Notes: a model not told the origin generated them from the letters alone. DNA of 64,000 nt from Sphingobacteriales bacterium JAD_PAG50586_3 (GCA_023213195.1 CP096135.1:2104842-2168841); one strand, 5' to 3'. Counted from the stretch's first letter, positions 19,594 through 33,543 are shown. Made by a program: numbers and translations.

Positions 19594-19719
19594 CTTTTTA
19601 GTTTATTTTTTGAACAAAATATGATTTTTGTTAAAGCATGAGAGTATTTAGTTGATTTTTAATTTAATGCGAAGAACATTTTTTAATGCCTTACTAATAC
19701 TGTGCACCTTTTTATACAC

Positions 19720-19727
19720 TATCTTTG
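19720..19727 (+). promoter_or_regulatory. -7 box of the giant T9SS protein gene
   Basis: TATCTTTG matches TAnnTTTG 50 bp before the ATG at 19778. No clear -33 TTTG is seen at the usual distance. Confidence 0.5.
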
Positions 19728-19777
19728 TTAGCAATTGATTTATAACTTAAATGTAAAGAATACATTATCTTTTTAAT

Positions 19778-22700
19778 ATGGAAAAGTTTACAAAACGAAT
19801 TATCTTATTTCTAACACTAACGCTTGGCTTAATCGGTAGTGCAAGTGCAGCTGTACGAACATTTGTACCAACAGCTACCGGTACTTATGCATGGACCGGC
19901 AACTGGGGAACAAACCCGGTAACAGGTGATGATATTATCATACTACCAGCGGCTGGTGCCACAGTAACCATAACTGGCGTACCAACAATTTCGCTTGCAA
20001 CCATGACTATTGGTGTAAGCCCTACGGGCACAACAGGCACAGTAGTGTTACAGTCTGCTTCGGGTGTTACAATTACACTAACAGGCACATCTACTCCGTT
20101 TAGGGCCTTTTGTAACCTGACATTAGGTTCAGCAGTTAGTATTAATGCTGGTAATAATGGGGCTACTGCCGCTGCAAGTATTGCAGCTAGCCGAACTGTA
20201 AGTGTAGGAGCTAATACCTTTACCTGGACTGGTGGTGGGGCATTTAGTGTAGGCACCGGGGGAGCATTAACTAATGCATCAGGCGGTACAATTAATTTTA
20301 CCCGCAGCGGTTCGCAATCCTTACCTGCTAATATGACTATTGCAGGTACATTATTTTTGGGCGGTAACGCTACAACCAACGTAAAAACATGGACAAGTGG
20401 TATATCTAATACTATTGGATCAACAGGTAAACTTCAAATAGGTGGTGGTTCAACAGGTGCCGCAACAACATCGGGTACAGCTCCTACTTATTCAGCAGGG
20501 GCATCGTTAGAGTATTCAGCTACCATTGCTCAAACTATTGCTATCTCTGATGTATCAGCCGCCAGTACAGGTGTTAACCTTATAGTAAGTAATGCTACAA
20601 CAAACGGTATAAGTTTAGGCGCTTCTAGAACTTTCAATAATGTAACTTTTACAACAGGTAAATTAAACCTTGCAGGATTTACGTTAACTGTTAACGGCGC
20701 TTTTAGTGGTATGACTGGTACTTCTACCTGTATTATGGGTGGGGCTACAGGCACTGCAAATACCTGTGGTTTGGTTGTTAATGGTACAGGTGCTGCCGGT
20801 ACTGTATGGATGTCTCAATCGGCGGGCTTTACTGCGCTAAAGACATTCACATTTAACAGAACTTCGGGCACAATATCTTTTGCAAATTCGCATCTAATTG
20901 CTACCAATGGGGCTTATAATCTGTACAGCGGAACAGTAACAACAGGTAGTTTCCTTCAGTTTTATACAGGCACAACCCTTACACGGTATGTAAATGGCTT
21001 AATGAGTGCGGCACCTACAATGTTTTCAGGTTCGTATAATATAGTTTATGGCGATGGTACAACACAAAATATTACCACAGGTGTAGAACTACTTACAGGT
21101 ACTTCTAGCTTAAATAACTTCACAGTAAATAACTCAGCAGGTACAGTAACATTAAATACCAGTACTAGCCCAACAGTAAACGGTACACTAACCATTAATG
21201 CAGGCAAACTGGCTATTGGTGCAAATACCCTTTATATAGAAGGCGACTTAGCAAACGCATCAGGGGTTATTACTGGTAGTACCAGCTCTAACCTTACAAT
21301 AAATGGTTCGGGTACTTTAACAGGCTCTTTAAAACTTGACCAAACTTCGGCAGCTACGCGTACTATAGCTACTTATTCCCAAAACCAAGCTAGCACAGGG
21401 GTTGTAAATTTGGGTAGTGATATGATTGTTTCAAGTTCATTTACCTTTGGTTCCACCGGTGGTTTATTTGCCTTAAATAACTTTAATCTATCATTAGGCG
21501 TTTCTGCTACTATTGGTGGTACGCCGGCTGTAACTAAAATGATTGTTACAAACGGTACCGGGCAAATGATTAAAAACTTTGCAACGGGTAATACATCGCA
21601 ATTTACTTTCCCCATTGGCGATAACATAACCGGTGGAGAGTACTCTCCTGTAGCAATAGACTATTCAGCAAACAGCGTAGCCCGTAATATTGGTGTTAGG
21701 GTTGTTGATGATAACCCTCCGGGTACTTTGGTTACCGATTACCTAAGCCGCTACTGGGTATTTACTGACGACCAGTTAGCCAATACGTACACATTAGCAT
21801 CTATGGATTTGTATTATAATCAGTCAGGTGATTTAAATGGTACCGAAGGTAATATTTTACCTGCGGGATGGAACGGCACAACTTGGGCTCCATACCCGGG
21901 TTCAATAACTGCTTTTTCAGACTATGTTACTGTAACAGGCAATGAATCAACTGCTTTGTTAAACGGACGCACCATAACGGGCCGTCTTACACCGCCTGTT
22001 TATACATGGATTGCTACCAGCGGCAGCGGCGATTGGCAAGTTGGAACCAACTGGACACCAACCCGCTCTAACCCAACAGCAAATGATGTGCTACAGTTTA
22101 TTAACGGTGGTACCCCTACGGCTACCAACGTACCTACCCAAACTATTTCAAGTTTAGAAATTAGCGGTAACACTTCCGTTATCTTAACTCCAACTTCAAC
22201 AAATACCCTAACTATAAGTGATGGCACCGGTGCCGACCTTGATATTCAGTCAGGCTCATCTTTAAGTCTTTCGGGCAACTTAACCATCAGCTTTACATCC
22301 ACCGGCACCCCAACCACAACTATAGCTGGTACGTTAACTGTTGGTTCTGGTAGTAATTATGATGGTTACTATGCTGCAACAACACTTACAGGTACGCATA
22401 ACAATAATGGTACTACCACCTTATATTCATTTACCACTGCCGATATTTATAATGTAAATTCTGGAGGTGTATTTGTAAACTCGGGTACTTTAAGTGGTTT
22501 TGCAGCCGCCAGTTTTATAGTAAACAACGGCGGTAAATACCAGCATAACCTAAGCAGTGGTACTATACCTACCGCCACATGGAATGCCGGTTCTACCTGC
22601 GAGGTTACTGGGGCTATAAGCTCTATACCAAGCGGTATGGGTCAAACCTTCTCTAACTTCACTTGGAATACCTCTACTCAATCAACCAACGTAACACTAA

Positions 22701-25700
22701 ACAGCGACCTTAATGTTACCGGTACATTTACCATGGCCAATAGCGCAGGAACTACGTATGCGCTAACTATCAGCAGTTCTTATGATATTATTTGCGGCAA
22801 CTATGCACAAACCGGTGGTCGTTTAAATATGTCAGCCAGCGGCACGGGCAACCTTTTAGTTTCAGGTTCTTTTAGCATGAGTGCAGGCCAAATAAACACC
22901 ACTAGCAGCGGTATAGGTTTAATAACCTTTAACGGTACAGCATCGCAAAACGTAAACATAACGGGCGGCACTATTTTAGGAGCCAGTGCGTCATTACCTG
23001 TTAATTATCGTGTAAACGGTACCGTAGGTATTAACATAGTAACCGGCAGTACATTAACTGTAGGCTAGGGCGCTACCATGCAAATTAGCAGAGGTAGCAT
23101 TACACAGGCCGGTACGGGCGTGGTTACCTATAATACAACGGCATCTACCCTTTTATACAACTCTACTACCGCAGCACAAACGGTAACAGCGGTAGAGTTT
23201 CCTTCTACTAATAGCCCAACTAACTTAACAATAAACAATACGTTAGGATTATCCCTTCCGGCATCTTTTGTACGTTCTTTAACAGGCACCCTTACTATGA
23301 CTGCTGGTAACTTTAACCTTGCCGCCAATACATTTAGTTTAGGTACCAGTGCCTCTGTTCCGGGCACACTTAATTATACCGCTGGCTTAATTGTAAATGG
23401 TACTTTTACCCGTTGGTTTAGCACCACAGGTATTAATACCGCCCAGCAAACAGACCCTGAATTCCCTATGGGTGTTGGTGTAAGCGGCCGTAAATTATGG
23501 ATGTGGCGTTCTGGTACCTTTACCACAGGCGGTAGCATTTCAGTTGCCTTTAACAACACCTCGGGCCTAACATCAATTACACCATTTATTGATGGTACCC
23601 TAAGTGTAGATAAACGCACTAATCAATTTTGGGGAATAACCACCAGCGGCTGGGCAGGCAGTGGCACAATATCAATGGAAGCCTTTTGGGAAGATGCACC
23701 ATTCACTATTTCATCAGCATCTCAATTGCGTTTAATACAAGCTTCTTCAGCTGTAGGTTCTGTAGGTTCAAACACCGGTTTTACCCCTGATTGGGAAATA
23801 CAGCGCACCGGCCTAACAACAACGAATTTAAATAACAACTTTTATGTTGGTACTGCCGCTGCTAATATGATAAGCGATATACAATCTGTTGCCGATGGTA
23901 GCTGGTTAACACCCGCTACATGGAACTGCGCTTGCGTTCCGGTGCAGGCGATAATGTTACTATTAATAACACCCACGATATTACACTTGCAGCAGCGGGT
24001 GCCGTAGCCGATAATTTAACCGTTAACTCGGGCGGTACACTTACACTTAACGATGCCGCGGCTACCCTAACTGTAGGCCCTGCATGTGGTGGTAACCGTA
24101 ATTATATAAATAATGGTTCGCTTACCATTTCTGCAGGTACACTTACTGTTGGCGGCAATGTTCAAATGACTGGCTCTAACGCAAACTTTACCATGAGCGG
24201 AGGTAGCCTTGTTATTGATGGTAATGATGGAACAAGTACTGGTAGTGTTGCTGAAAACACACCAATGTTAAGAATTGGTTCTATTAATACCTTAACAGTT
24301 ACAGCAGGTACAATAACTATAGTAGACCCACACTTTGCAACCCCATCGGGCGCCAACGGTACTTACTTAAACAGGGCCGGTACTGCATTCTATTATTCAG
24401 GCTCTAGCGATAGCTGGGCAGGTAATACATTTGTTTTAGGCGGCACATCGTGTACTAACACCTCTACAGCAACAAATGGTTTTATTATAGATGCATCTTT
24501 AATAACATTTGGCAACTTTACCGTTAATGGCGGTACAGGCGCAAGAGTTGTTGCCCCAACAAACAATACCTCATCTACAGATATAACAATTGGCGGCAAC
24601 TTATTAATCAATTCTGGCTGTACCCTGCAAACTTTTGAAGGTACTTACCCAAGCAGCAGTATTTATGTTGTAGGTAACGTAACCAATAATGGTACTTTAA
24701 ATATCACATCGGGCCGCGACTTTGGTTTAGCACCTAATAATTATTGGTATTCAACAGGCAACGCCGCAGCACAAACAGTTAGCGGTACAGGTACTTTTAC
24801 ATTAGCCGGAGACTTTTATATAAACAATGAAGCAACCGCTACACCTAACGTTACATTTAGTGTGCCTATTACTATTGGCGGAGACTTATTTATGTATCAT
24901 GGTAAAAACTCAATAGGTACAAATAACTTTACTGTAACCGGCAATGTAGACAACCAAAGCAATGCTTTTGGTACTACCAATATGTTTATAGCAAACAGTA
25001 CCGGGCGTTTTCAACGTGTAATACCAATAAGCCCATCTTCTTTTGATACATATTTATTCCCCATTGGCGAAAATACCGGTACATTAGAATATTCTCCGGC
25101 AAGCCTAAACTTTTCTGCAAATACTACCAGCGCTAAAACAGTAGGTTTAAATGTTACCGATGCGTTACACCCTAACCACGATAGCCCTATTGCAGGTGGT
25201 GCAGCGCGCATATCGCGCTACTGGTCAATTGCCACTACACCTACCACAGGTACTTATACCTATACAGGTTATTGCCAATACCTAACTGCTGATGTAACAG
25301 CACCGGAAGCCAGCATCGAAATGCAAAACTGGGATGGTTCAGCATGGACTACCGTACCGGGTGGTGCAATAGATGATATTAACAACCGTTTGGAGTTTGG
25401 TTCAACTACTACCAGCGCAATTTTCCCATTAACATCAGCAATTATTGCAGGCCGTCAAAGTCCGCCACCGGCAAACGATGCTTGTTTAGGTGCTATAACA
25501 ATAGCTTGTAACGACAGTAAATCGGGTAGTACAAACTCAGCAACTGACGATGGTAGCTTAGTAAACTGCGGTGGCACAGGCTTTAATTTTAAAGGTGTTT
25601 GGTATGTTATGACAGCACCAAGCGTAAGCCAGGTTACTCTTTCTTTATGCACAGGTACCAGCTTTGATAGCTATATAAGGGTTTATTCAGGCACATCATG

Positions 25701-28700
25701 TGCATCATTAACCTGTGTTACTTCTAACGATCAATATTGCGGTAACCAATCGCAGGTATCATTTAATGCCAATGGCACTTCTAACTACTATATATTAGTT
25801 AGCGGTTACTATGCATCAGAATTTGGTAGCTACACATTAACATCTACTTGTGTTCCTATTCCTTTAAATAACGATTGCCCGGGAACAAACATAGTAGTAG
25901 ATGCAGCTGCTATTTCAGGAACCACTATAGGCGCTAACCAAACAGTTAACGATAACTACGGTCCGGGATATGATGATGATGATGTTTGGTACACTTTTAC
26001 TGCACCTGCAACAGGTAACGCCATTATTACTTTAACCGAAAATCCTTCTTCACCTACTTTTGATGGTGTACTTGAACTACGTACAACCGCAGCTTGCCCT
26101 GCAACCCGCATACAAGCCCGCGATTTTACAATTGGTGGAGGAAGTACTGAAAGAATGAGGGTTAGCGGCCTTACCCCAAGTGCTGTTTACAGGTTAAGGG
26201 TATTCTCTTACGGTTCTACCGGTACATACAAAGGGCCATTTACTATTGGTGTAGCAACCGGTTATACAGCACCGGCTAACGATAACGTGTGTAATGCTAT
26301 TACTGCAACAGTAGGTACGGTTACATGCAATACAAATACCAACTATGGTTTCCAGATAGGTGAACCAACGGGCTCAAACTGGGATTTTGATGTAGATTTA
26401 CACACATCAGTACCAAGCAATACCCAGTGGTATGCATTTACACCTACAGCAGCAGGTAGCTATACAATTAGCGCAAGCATGGGTAGTGGTATTCAAATGG
26501 GTATTTATACAGCAACTGCCAATTCATGTGCTAACATTTTAATAGCGGCTAATCGTACTGAGATTTTCTCAGATTATACTTTTGGTGGTACCGTTACCGC
26601 GTCTGCACAGTGCTTAACAGCTGGAACTACTTATTACATACAGCTAAACGGCGATATGGGCAGCACAGGTACCCCATCATTAACAATTACCAATAATAAC
26701 CCTGCTGCTCCGGTAGTTAATGCAATTACTACATTTGATTGTAACTCATTTACTGCAACCTGGCCTGCTGTAACCAATGCTACAGGTTACAGGGTTGATG
26801 TTGCTACAAACCCTGGTTTTAGTCCAATGTTGGTTACTGACTTTAACAACGGAACCAGTACGTCTTATGCAGGCGGTGGCTTAACTCCGGGTCAAATATA
26901 TTATGTACGTGTTAGAACAGAAGGTGCTTGTTCATTTACCAGCGCTAATTCAAGTTCGCAAAGCATCACACTTACCCCACTACCGGGTACTGTTGTTGCT
27001 ACAGCAGGTACAAATGCTACAACAACATCTATTGATGCTAACTGGGGTGCAGCCGCCAATGCTACTTCTTATGTATTAGAAGTATCTACTGTAAGCAACT
27101 TTGCATCAACAGTATTTAACAGCAACGTTGGCAACGTAACTACTTATACCGTTAATACGCCACCATTAACACCGGGTACTCCTTATTACTACCGCGTAAC
27201 AGCTGTTAATGCTTGTGGCAATGCCGCGGTTTCTAACACCATTACCTATGCTACACTGCCTTTAGTAGGCGGCTCGTTAACATGGACAGGTGCTAGCAGT
27301 ACAGATTGGAACACTCCGGGTAACTGGACTCCCGCAGGCCCTCCAACCGTTAACGATGATATTTTAATTCCTAACCAAACTAACGACCCTGTGCTTACTA
27401 CCGGTGCTAACGGTGTATGTAAATCTGTTACTATTAATAGCGGCGCTACTGTTACTATAAACACCGGCAAAACTATTGATGTAAAAGGCAACTGGACTGG
27501 TGCTAATAACGTAGTTTCTGGCCCCGGCGATTTAATATTCTCGGGTACTACCGCCCAAACCATATCGGGCGGAGCTGTTATAAGCAACCTACAAATAAAC
27601 AATACCAGCGGAGTAACTGCTGCAGCGGGTGTTAATACGGTTAACGTAACCACAGCTTTAGAATTAAAAGAGGGCGTGTTTACTACCAACGGTAATGTTA
27701 TTATAGTATCTAGTGCGGGTACACCCCTTACAGCTGTACAAGCCTACATAAACGATTTTACTACGGGTATGAATGGTTCACTATCGGGCACGGTAAGGGT
27801 AGAACGTTATATTACTGCAGGCCCTAACGGTTTCCGTTACATCGGCGCTCCGGTAAACAGAAACGATTTAACTAACAATACCTTCCCTGTAAGTAGCTTA
27901 ACCGGCTTTGTACTTTCGGGTACTCCTGACCAGCTTATTCCATCAGCAGACTGCAGCCCACTAAACAGTGCACCAAACTCGCCTTATGGTAATTTTATGT
28001 ATTGGGTAGAAAATAGTAACTATGGTTCACCACTATGCAGGCAACGCGGCTGGTGGTTCCAAACCAGCGGCAATATGCAGCTGGGTCGTGGTTATGGTGC
28101 TAAGCTGGGTTCGGGCAATAAACTAACCTATACAGGTTTTGCCAATAATGGCAGCATTACCCATAACTGTACACACACTGTTGTATTTGGTAACCTGCAA
28201 AACGGCTGGAATTTAGTTTCTAACCCATTCCCATCGGCCATTACTATAAACAGCACATCAGCCGATGCTAGTAACCCTAACAATAATATGCCTGCAGGTT
28301 TTGATGGTGATATTAAGTTTTTGAAACCAGTGGATCGTTTACAGGTACCTTCCAACCGCAAAATGCCGGTGTTGCGCCGGTTAATATAGCCCTGGGTCAG
28401 GGCTTTTGGGTAAGGGTAACCGACCCAGGCACTGCCAACTGGACATTGACAGATGGGCACCGTGTTGAAGGCAGCGCCTATTACTATAACACCAACGCTG
28501 TTGAAGACCATTTAAACATTACCGTTAGTGGTAATGATTTTATGGACCAAACCGACATTAACTTTATGCCCGAGGCTACACCTGGCTTTGATTTTTACGA
28601 TGCCAGCAAATGGTTAAGCGCTAATGGTCAGCCTACATTGTATACCCTTATTGGCGAAGATTTGATTGCTATCAACTCTAACCCATCGTTAGAAAATACC

Positions 28701-29674
28701 GTTGCTATACCAATGGGCCTTGTTCCGGGTGCCGATGGTGTGTTTACTTTAAACTTTAACGATATTGCCAGCTTCCCACAATCGGCTATGATGGTGCTGG
28801 AAGACTTGCAACTTGATAGCCTTGTAGATTTACGCCAGAACAACAGCTACACATTTACTATGCTGGAAACCGATAGTACCGACCGTTTCATTATCCATTT
28901 TCAACCGGGTGTTACAGCCACAGTTGTAGACCAAGATTGTGATAACGCTACAGGTTCTATTACCTATACCCAAAATGGTACTACCGTTTGGAGCTCTTAC
29001 AACGTAAAAGACAACAACAATAATACCTATGCGCAGGGCACTAATTATACAGGTGTTTTAACTGTAAACAACTTGGCCCCGCAAGAGTATATATTAAACC
29101 TTACCCACGCAAGCGGCTACACTACGCAAGAGTTCTTTACCGTAAATAGCTAGGGCGTGCCGGTTGTTGTTTCTTTAACAGCATCAGACACTACAATTAC
29201 CATGGGCGATATGGTTACCCTAACCGCTACCGCAGCTAATGCTACCGGCTACGCCTGAACTTTGGCGATGGTAGCAATGTAACAGGTGGTACATCGCAGC
29301 AGCATACCTACGTTTCACCAGGTATTTACACCGCGGTTATTACTGCCAATAACGATTCTTGTTCTAAAGCCGACTCTGTTATAATACACGTTGCCGATAC
29401 TACTACCGGTATAAACAACAACACCGTATCTAACCTAAGCATATTTGGTAAGGGCGATAGGGTAGTGGTTCAGTTTAACAACTGGGGTGGTAACAAGGCC
29501 GACATATTTATGTACAACAGCCTTGGCCAACGTGTAGAAAGCCTAACAGGTGTGTCTACAGTTAAAGGTCGTCAGGAGTTGAATGTAGCTGGTATTAAAC
29601 CGGGCTACTACTTTATACAGGTAGTTAGCAATAATAAAGTTGAGGGGCGCAAAATATACCTTGGCACCAACTAG
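19778..29674 (+). CDS. Giant secreted beta-helix/FnIII protein with T9SS type A sorting domain, interrupted
   Basis: About 3300 residues if read as one gene. The signal peptide is IILFLTLTLGLIGSASA. Long Ser/Thr/Gly/Asn-rich stretches with repeating LTVNGTL-like strands suggest a parallel beta-helix adhesin. Blocks of the form FTFPIGDN...YSPVAIDY recur near 1830 bp and 5270 bp into the gene. PPC-like domains (from PPPANDACLGAI), two FnIII domains and a second ...WTGASSTDWNTPGNW module follow, then a PKD-like segment. The C-terminus (FMYNSLGQRVESLTG to GRKIYLGTN) is a type A sorting domain. Breaks: TAG at 23066, a lost G at 23941, a lost T at 28338, TAG at 29151 and a lost G at 29257. Frames match on both sides of each, so one gene is likely. 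Confidence 0.85.
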
Positions 29675-29711
29675 CATAACGCCTATATAAGTATACCTTA
29701 TATATAGTATT

Positions 29712-29750
29712 AAAGAGTCTGCCGGCATATTGCCGGCAGACTCTTTGCTT
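29712..29750 (+). terminator. Intrinsic terminator after the giant gene
   Basis: A perfect 16-bp stem AAAGAGTCTGCCGGCA (29712-29727) with its complement (29731-29746), a 3-base loop and a trailing GCTTTTA. Confidence 0.9.
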
Positions 29751-30917
29751 TTATACCAATTGTAGGCATGCTCAACCCCCTGAGAATCGCATGGTTGGTT
29801 TTCAGTCTGCTTGGTGTCTTGTATAAGCCGCTCTCGTTGGGTTAAGAATATAGAATTACAGGTATTGGTTCTATAAATTTATGATGTATGGCATCCTTAA
29901 TCTTTTCACTTACCCATATTATATAGGTATAGACAATACAATCTATATTATATATATGTATAACATCCTAAATCAGCATACGAAGCTTGGGACTTTTGTA
30001 TACTTATTATATATGTATTCATAAGCAGCCTATGCTATATATGTATAGCAACTTAAATCAGAATCTTCACTTGGGCTTTATATATCTATTATATATGTAT
30101 TGACAAAGTAGCCCATAATATATATATGTATAGCAACTTAAATCAGAATCTTCACTTGGGCTTTATATATCTATTATATATGTATTGACAAAGTAGCCCA
30201 CACTATATATATATAGCATCCTAAATCAGAATCTTCACTTAGGCTTTATATATCTATTATATATGTATAGATAAGTACCCTATACTATATATATGCATAG
30301 CATCCTAAAACGGAATCTTCACTCCGGGCTTTTGTATACCTATTATATATGTATTCATAAAGCAGCCTATACTATATATATGCATAGCAACTTAAATCAA
30401 AATATGAATATTTGAGTTTTTGATTGACTGTTATCTACAACCTCGACTATGATATTTGCCAAACGATGCACACCTAATGTATATATGTATACCTGTATAT
30501 GATATCTTAAAGCGATTTTTTACTCACGCTAACTATAATTTTATTCCTTGCGCAAACCTAAAAACCAAAACCGCACTCCTGTTTTCGCTCCTTATGTGTA
30601 TATAGATGTATAAAATTGAAAGCTGAAATACCCCAATCTGCATTTTTGGTCGCTCTGTTAACACATAATTTAGCCTTATTTTAGGGTATCGTTGTTAATT
30701 TTATTCAAATCAATAAGGTTCTAAAGCTTTCTTAAGAGAACAAAAGACCCCTTTTTAGGGCTTTTTACAGATAGTGTGCCCGCAATTACATCCGGCAGAA
30801 TAGATGTATATACACGTATTGATAGCTTTATTCAAACAATATTAGAAATAACAACAAACTTATTAAGCTGATAATCAGCGATTTAATACATTTAGGTTAA
30901 AAAAGTTGCACCATAGG
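29751..30917. other. AT-rich non-coding region upstream of the rRNA operon
   Basis: No gene is visible in 1.17 kb. It holds the 85-bp repeat array and further scattered TATATATGTATA-like motifs at about 30478-30500, 30594-30610 and 30803-30820. Confidence 0.7.
29930..30420. repeat. Tandem array of six ~85-bp AT-rich units
   Basis: Each unit carries TATTATATATGTAT, then a GGGCT/AGCCC-type pairing, then ATATATATGTATAGCA and CTAAATCA or TTAAATCA followed by GAATCTTCACT. The AATCA anchor recurs at 29971, 30056, 30141, 30224, 30308 and 30395 (spacings 85, 85, 83, 84 and 87). Two central units are nearly identical and the outer ones more diverged. The whole unit repeats with no unique spacer, so this is not a CRISPR array. 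Confidence 0.85.
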
Positions 30918-30947
30918 TTTGGATTGATGAAAACTTATCTATCTTTG
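30918..30947 (+). promoter_or_regulatory. rRNA operon promoter P1
   Basis: TTTG (30918-30921), 18 bp, TATCTTTG (30940-30947). A GTTCTTTAAAAC boxA-like motif follows at 30967. Confidence 0.65.
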
Positions 30948-31012
30948 CACCCCCAATCACACAGACGTTCTTTAAAACACTGAAACAAATCTGAAAAAAA
31001 CTTTAGAAAAGT

Positions 31013-31043
31013 TTTGGTAGATTTAGAAAAGGTTGTACATTTG
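31013..31043 (+). promoter_or_regulatory. rRNA operon promoter P2
   Basis: TTTG (31013-31016), 19 bp, TACATTTG (31036-31043), then CAGCCCCGAAAAAATC. The same module is repeated at P3 and P4. Confidence 0.8.
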
Positions 31044-31104
31044 CAGCCCCGAAAAAATCAAGAAAAACCAAGCTCGAAAAAGTTTTTTAAAACTTAAAAA
31101 AAAG

Positions 31105-31135
31105 TTTGGTAGGTTTAAAAAAGGTTGTACATTTG
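31105..31135 (+). promoter_or_regulatory. rRNA operon promoter P3
   Basis: TTTG (31105-31108), 19 bp, TACATTTG (31128-31135), followed by CAGCCCCGAAAAAATC and a GTTCTTTAAAA boxA-like motif at 31159. Confidence 0.8.
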
Positions 31136-31195
31136 CAGCCCCGAAAAAATCGAGAAAAGTTCTTTAAAAAGTTTGTAAACAATTTGAAAAAATAG

Positions 31196-31226
31196 TTTGG
31201 TAGATTTAGAAAAGGTTGTACATTTG
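31196..31226 (+). promoter_or_regulatory. rRNA operon promoter P4
   Basis: TTTG (31196-31199), 19 bp, TACATTTG (31219-31226), again followed by CAGCCCCGAAAAAATC. Confidence 0.8.
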
Positions 31227-31289
31227 CAGCCCCGAAAAAATCGAGAAAAACAAGGCTTAAAAAAAAGTTTAAAAATTTTTCAAAAAAGA

Positions 31290-31320
31290 TTTGGTGGTTC
31301 AAAAAAGGGTTGTACATTTG
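31290..31320 (+). promoter_or_regulatory. rRNA operon promoter P5
   Basis: TTTG (31290-31293), 19 bp, TACATTTG (31313-31320). This is the promoter nearest to 16S, with a slightly different start region (CACCCCGAAACG). Confidence 0.8.
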
Positions 31321-31360
31321 CACCCCGAAACGAACGGGAAACATTGAAAAGATTACAACA

Positions 31361-31371
31361 GTTCTTTGAAA
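31361..31371 (+). promoter_or_regulatory. boxA-like antitermination site in the 16S leader
   Basis: GTTCTTTGAAA resembles boxA (GCTCTTTAACA in E. coli), where NusB/S10 bind. The same GTTCTTT core recurs at 33395 and 33544 before the spacer and 23S. Confidence 0.55.
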
Positions 31372-31374
31372 ATA

Positions 31375-31440
31375 TTGAAGAAGGCTAATTAGAAATAGCA
31401 AGCGACCCTGGAATACTAATGACCTCGCGGTCAATTCCAA
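31375..31440 (+). other. 5' half of the 16S processing stem and a leader hairpin
   Basis: TTGAAGAAGG (31375-31384) and GAAATAGCAAGCGACC (31392-31407) can pair with 33082-33110 beyond the 16S 3' end. This is the usual RNase III stem that loops out 16S. A local hairpin follows, TGGAAT (31409-31414) with ATTCCA (31434-31439) and nested TGACC/GGTCA. Confidence 0.6.
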
Positions 31441-31509
31441 AATAAAAGAGGTAGTGACAACAACACTATTTCCTAGAACAAAATCAGTTCAGGATTAACA
31501 ATTCAAACT

Positions 31510-33035
<1,526 letters not shown>

Positions 33036-33189
33036 CTGGAGCTTACCTTGGCAATGTACATTACTATGTATAATGTCTATTGGTCGTTTGCTATTTCTTC
33101 CTTTCTTCAACCTTATTAATTTATTACCCAAAACGAGCTCGGTGATATTGAACGAATCACTCTGAGCAATAGGAAATTGAGAAATCAAT

Positions 33190-33263
33190 AGTCCCGTAGC
33201 TCAGTTGGTTAGAGCACTACACTGATAATGTAGGGGTCAGCAGTTCAAATCTGCTCGGGACTA
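33190..33263 (+). tRNA. tRNA-Ile (GAT)
   Basis: Acceptor AGTCCCG pairs with CGGGACT, the anticodon loop reads CTGATAA and the T loop TTCAAAT. No CCA is encoded. It is the first spacer tRNA of the operon. Confidence 0.95.
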
Positions 33264-33276
33264 CAACACTCGTATT

Positions 33277-33350
33277 GGGGGATTAGCTCAGCTGGCTAGA
33301 GCGCCTGCTTTGCAAGCAGGAGGTCATCGGTTCGACTCCGATATTCTCCA
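33277..33350 (+). tRNA. tRNA-Ala (TGC)
   Basis: Acceptor GGGGGAT pairs with ATTCTCC, the anticodon loop reads TTTGCAA and the T arm is ATCGG-TTCGACT-CCGAT. It follows tRNA-Ile by 13 bp, the standard Bacteroidota spacer order. Confidence 0.95.
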
Positions 33351-33394
33351 CTTTTTAGCCTTTTTTAACTAATTTTTAGTAAAAAAGTAGTACA

Positions 33395-33405
33395 GTTCTT
33401 TAAAT
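33395..33405 (+). promoter_or_regulatory. boxA-like site in the 16S-23S spacer
   Basis: GTTCTTTAAAT, the second occurrence of the leader boxA motif. Confidence 0.5.
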
Positions 33406-33408
33406 ATT

Positions 33409-33494
33409 GATGAATTTGCCCAACGGAGGGGCAATCCCACCCAAACTTTACGTTTTGAAGGGATAGGTATGCGGTTCAAGTCCCATATTCATCA
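33409..33494 (+). ncRNA. tRNA-like fold in the 16S-23S spacer
   Basis: A 7-bp acceptor-like stem GATGAAT/ATTCATC with discriminator A, then TT, a D-arm-like GCCC/GGGC, an anticodon-like stem ATCCC/GGGAT with a 21-base loop instead of 7, AGGT, and a T arm with loop TTCAAGT. The T stem needs one bulged C. The overall plan is that of a tRNA, but the long anticodon loop makes it unlikely to be functional. It may be a decayed third spacer tRNA. Confidence 0.4.
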
Positions 33495-33543
33495 CATTAC
33501 CTTGCTATATATAGTATTATATATAACAGATTAGAAGGTAAAC

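Larger units (their letters stand above)
19515..19777. other. Divergent promoter region of two giant surface-protein genes
   Basis: A 263-bp AT-rich spacer between divergent starts, with one promoter facing each way (19562-19593 minus, 19720-19727 plus). No gene is visible. Confidence 0.65.

Noticed and set aside
29930..30420. CRISPR array
   Set aside because: Whole ~85-bp units repeat without unique spacers, and no cas genes are nearby.
31087..31440. Open frame on the minus strand through the rRNA leader
   Set aside because: Its Phe/Leu-rich sequence only reflects the A-rich repeated promoters on the plus strand.
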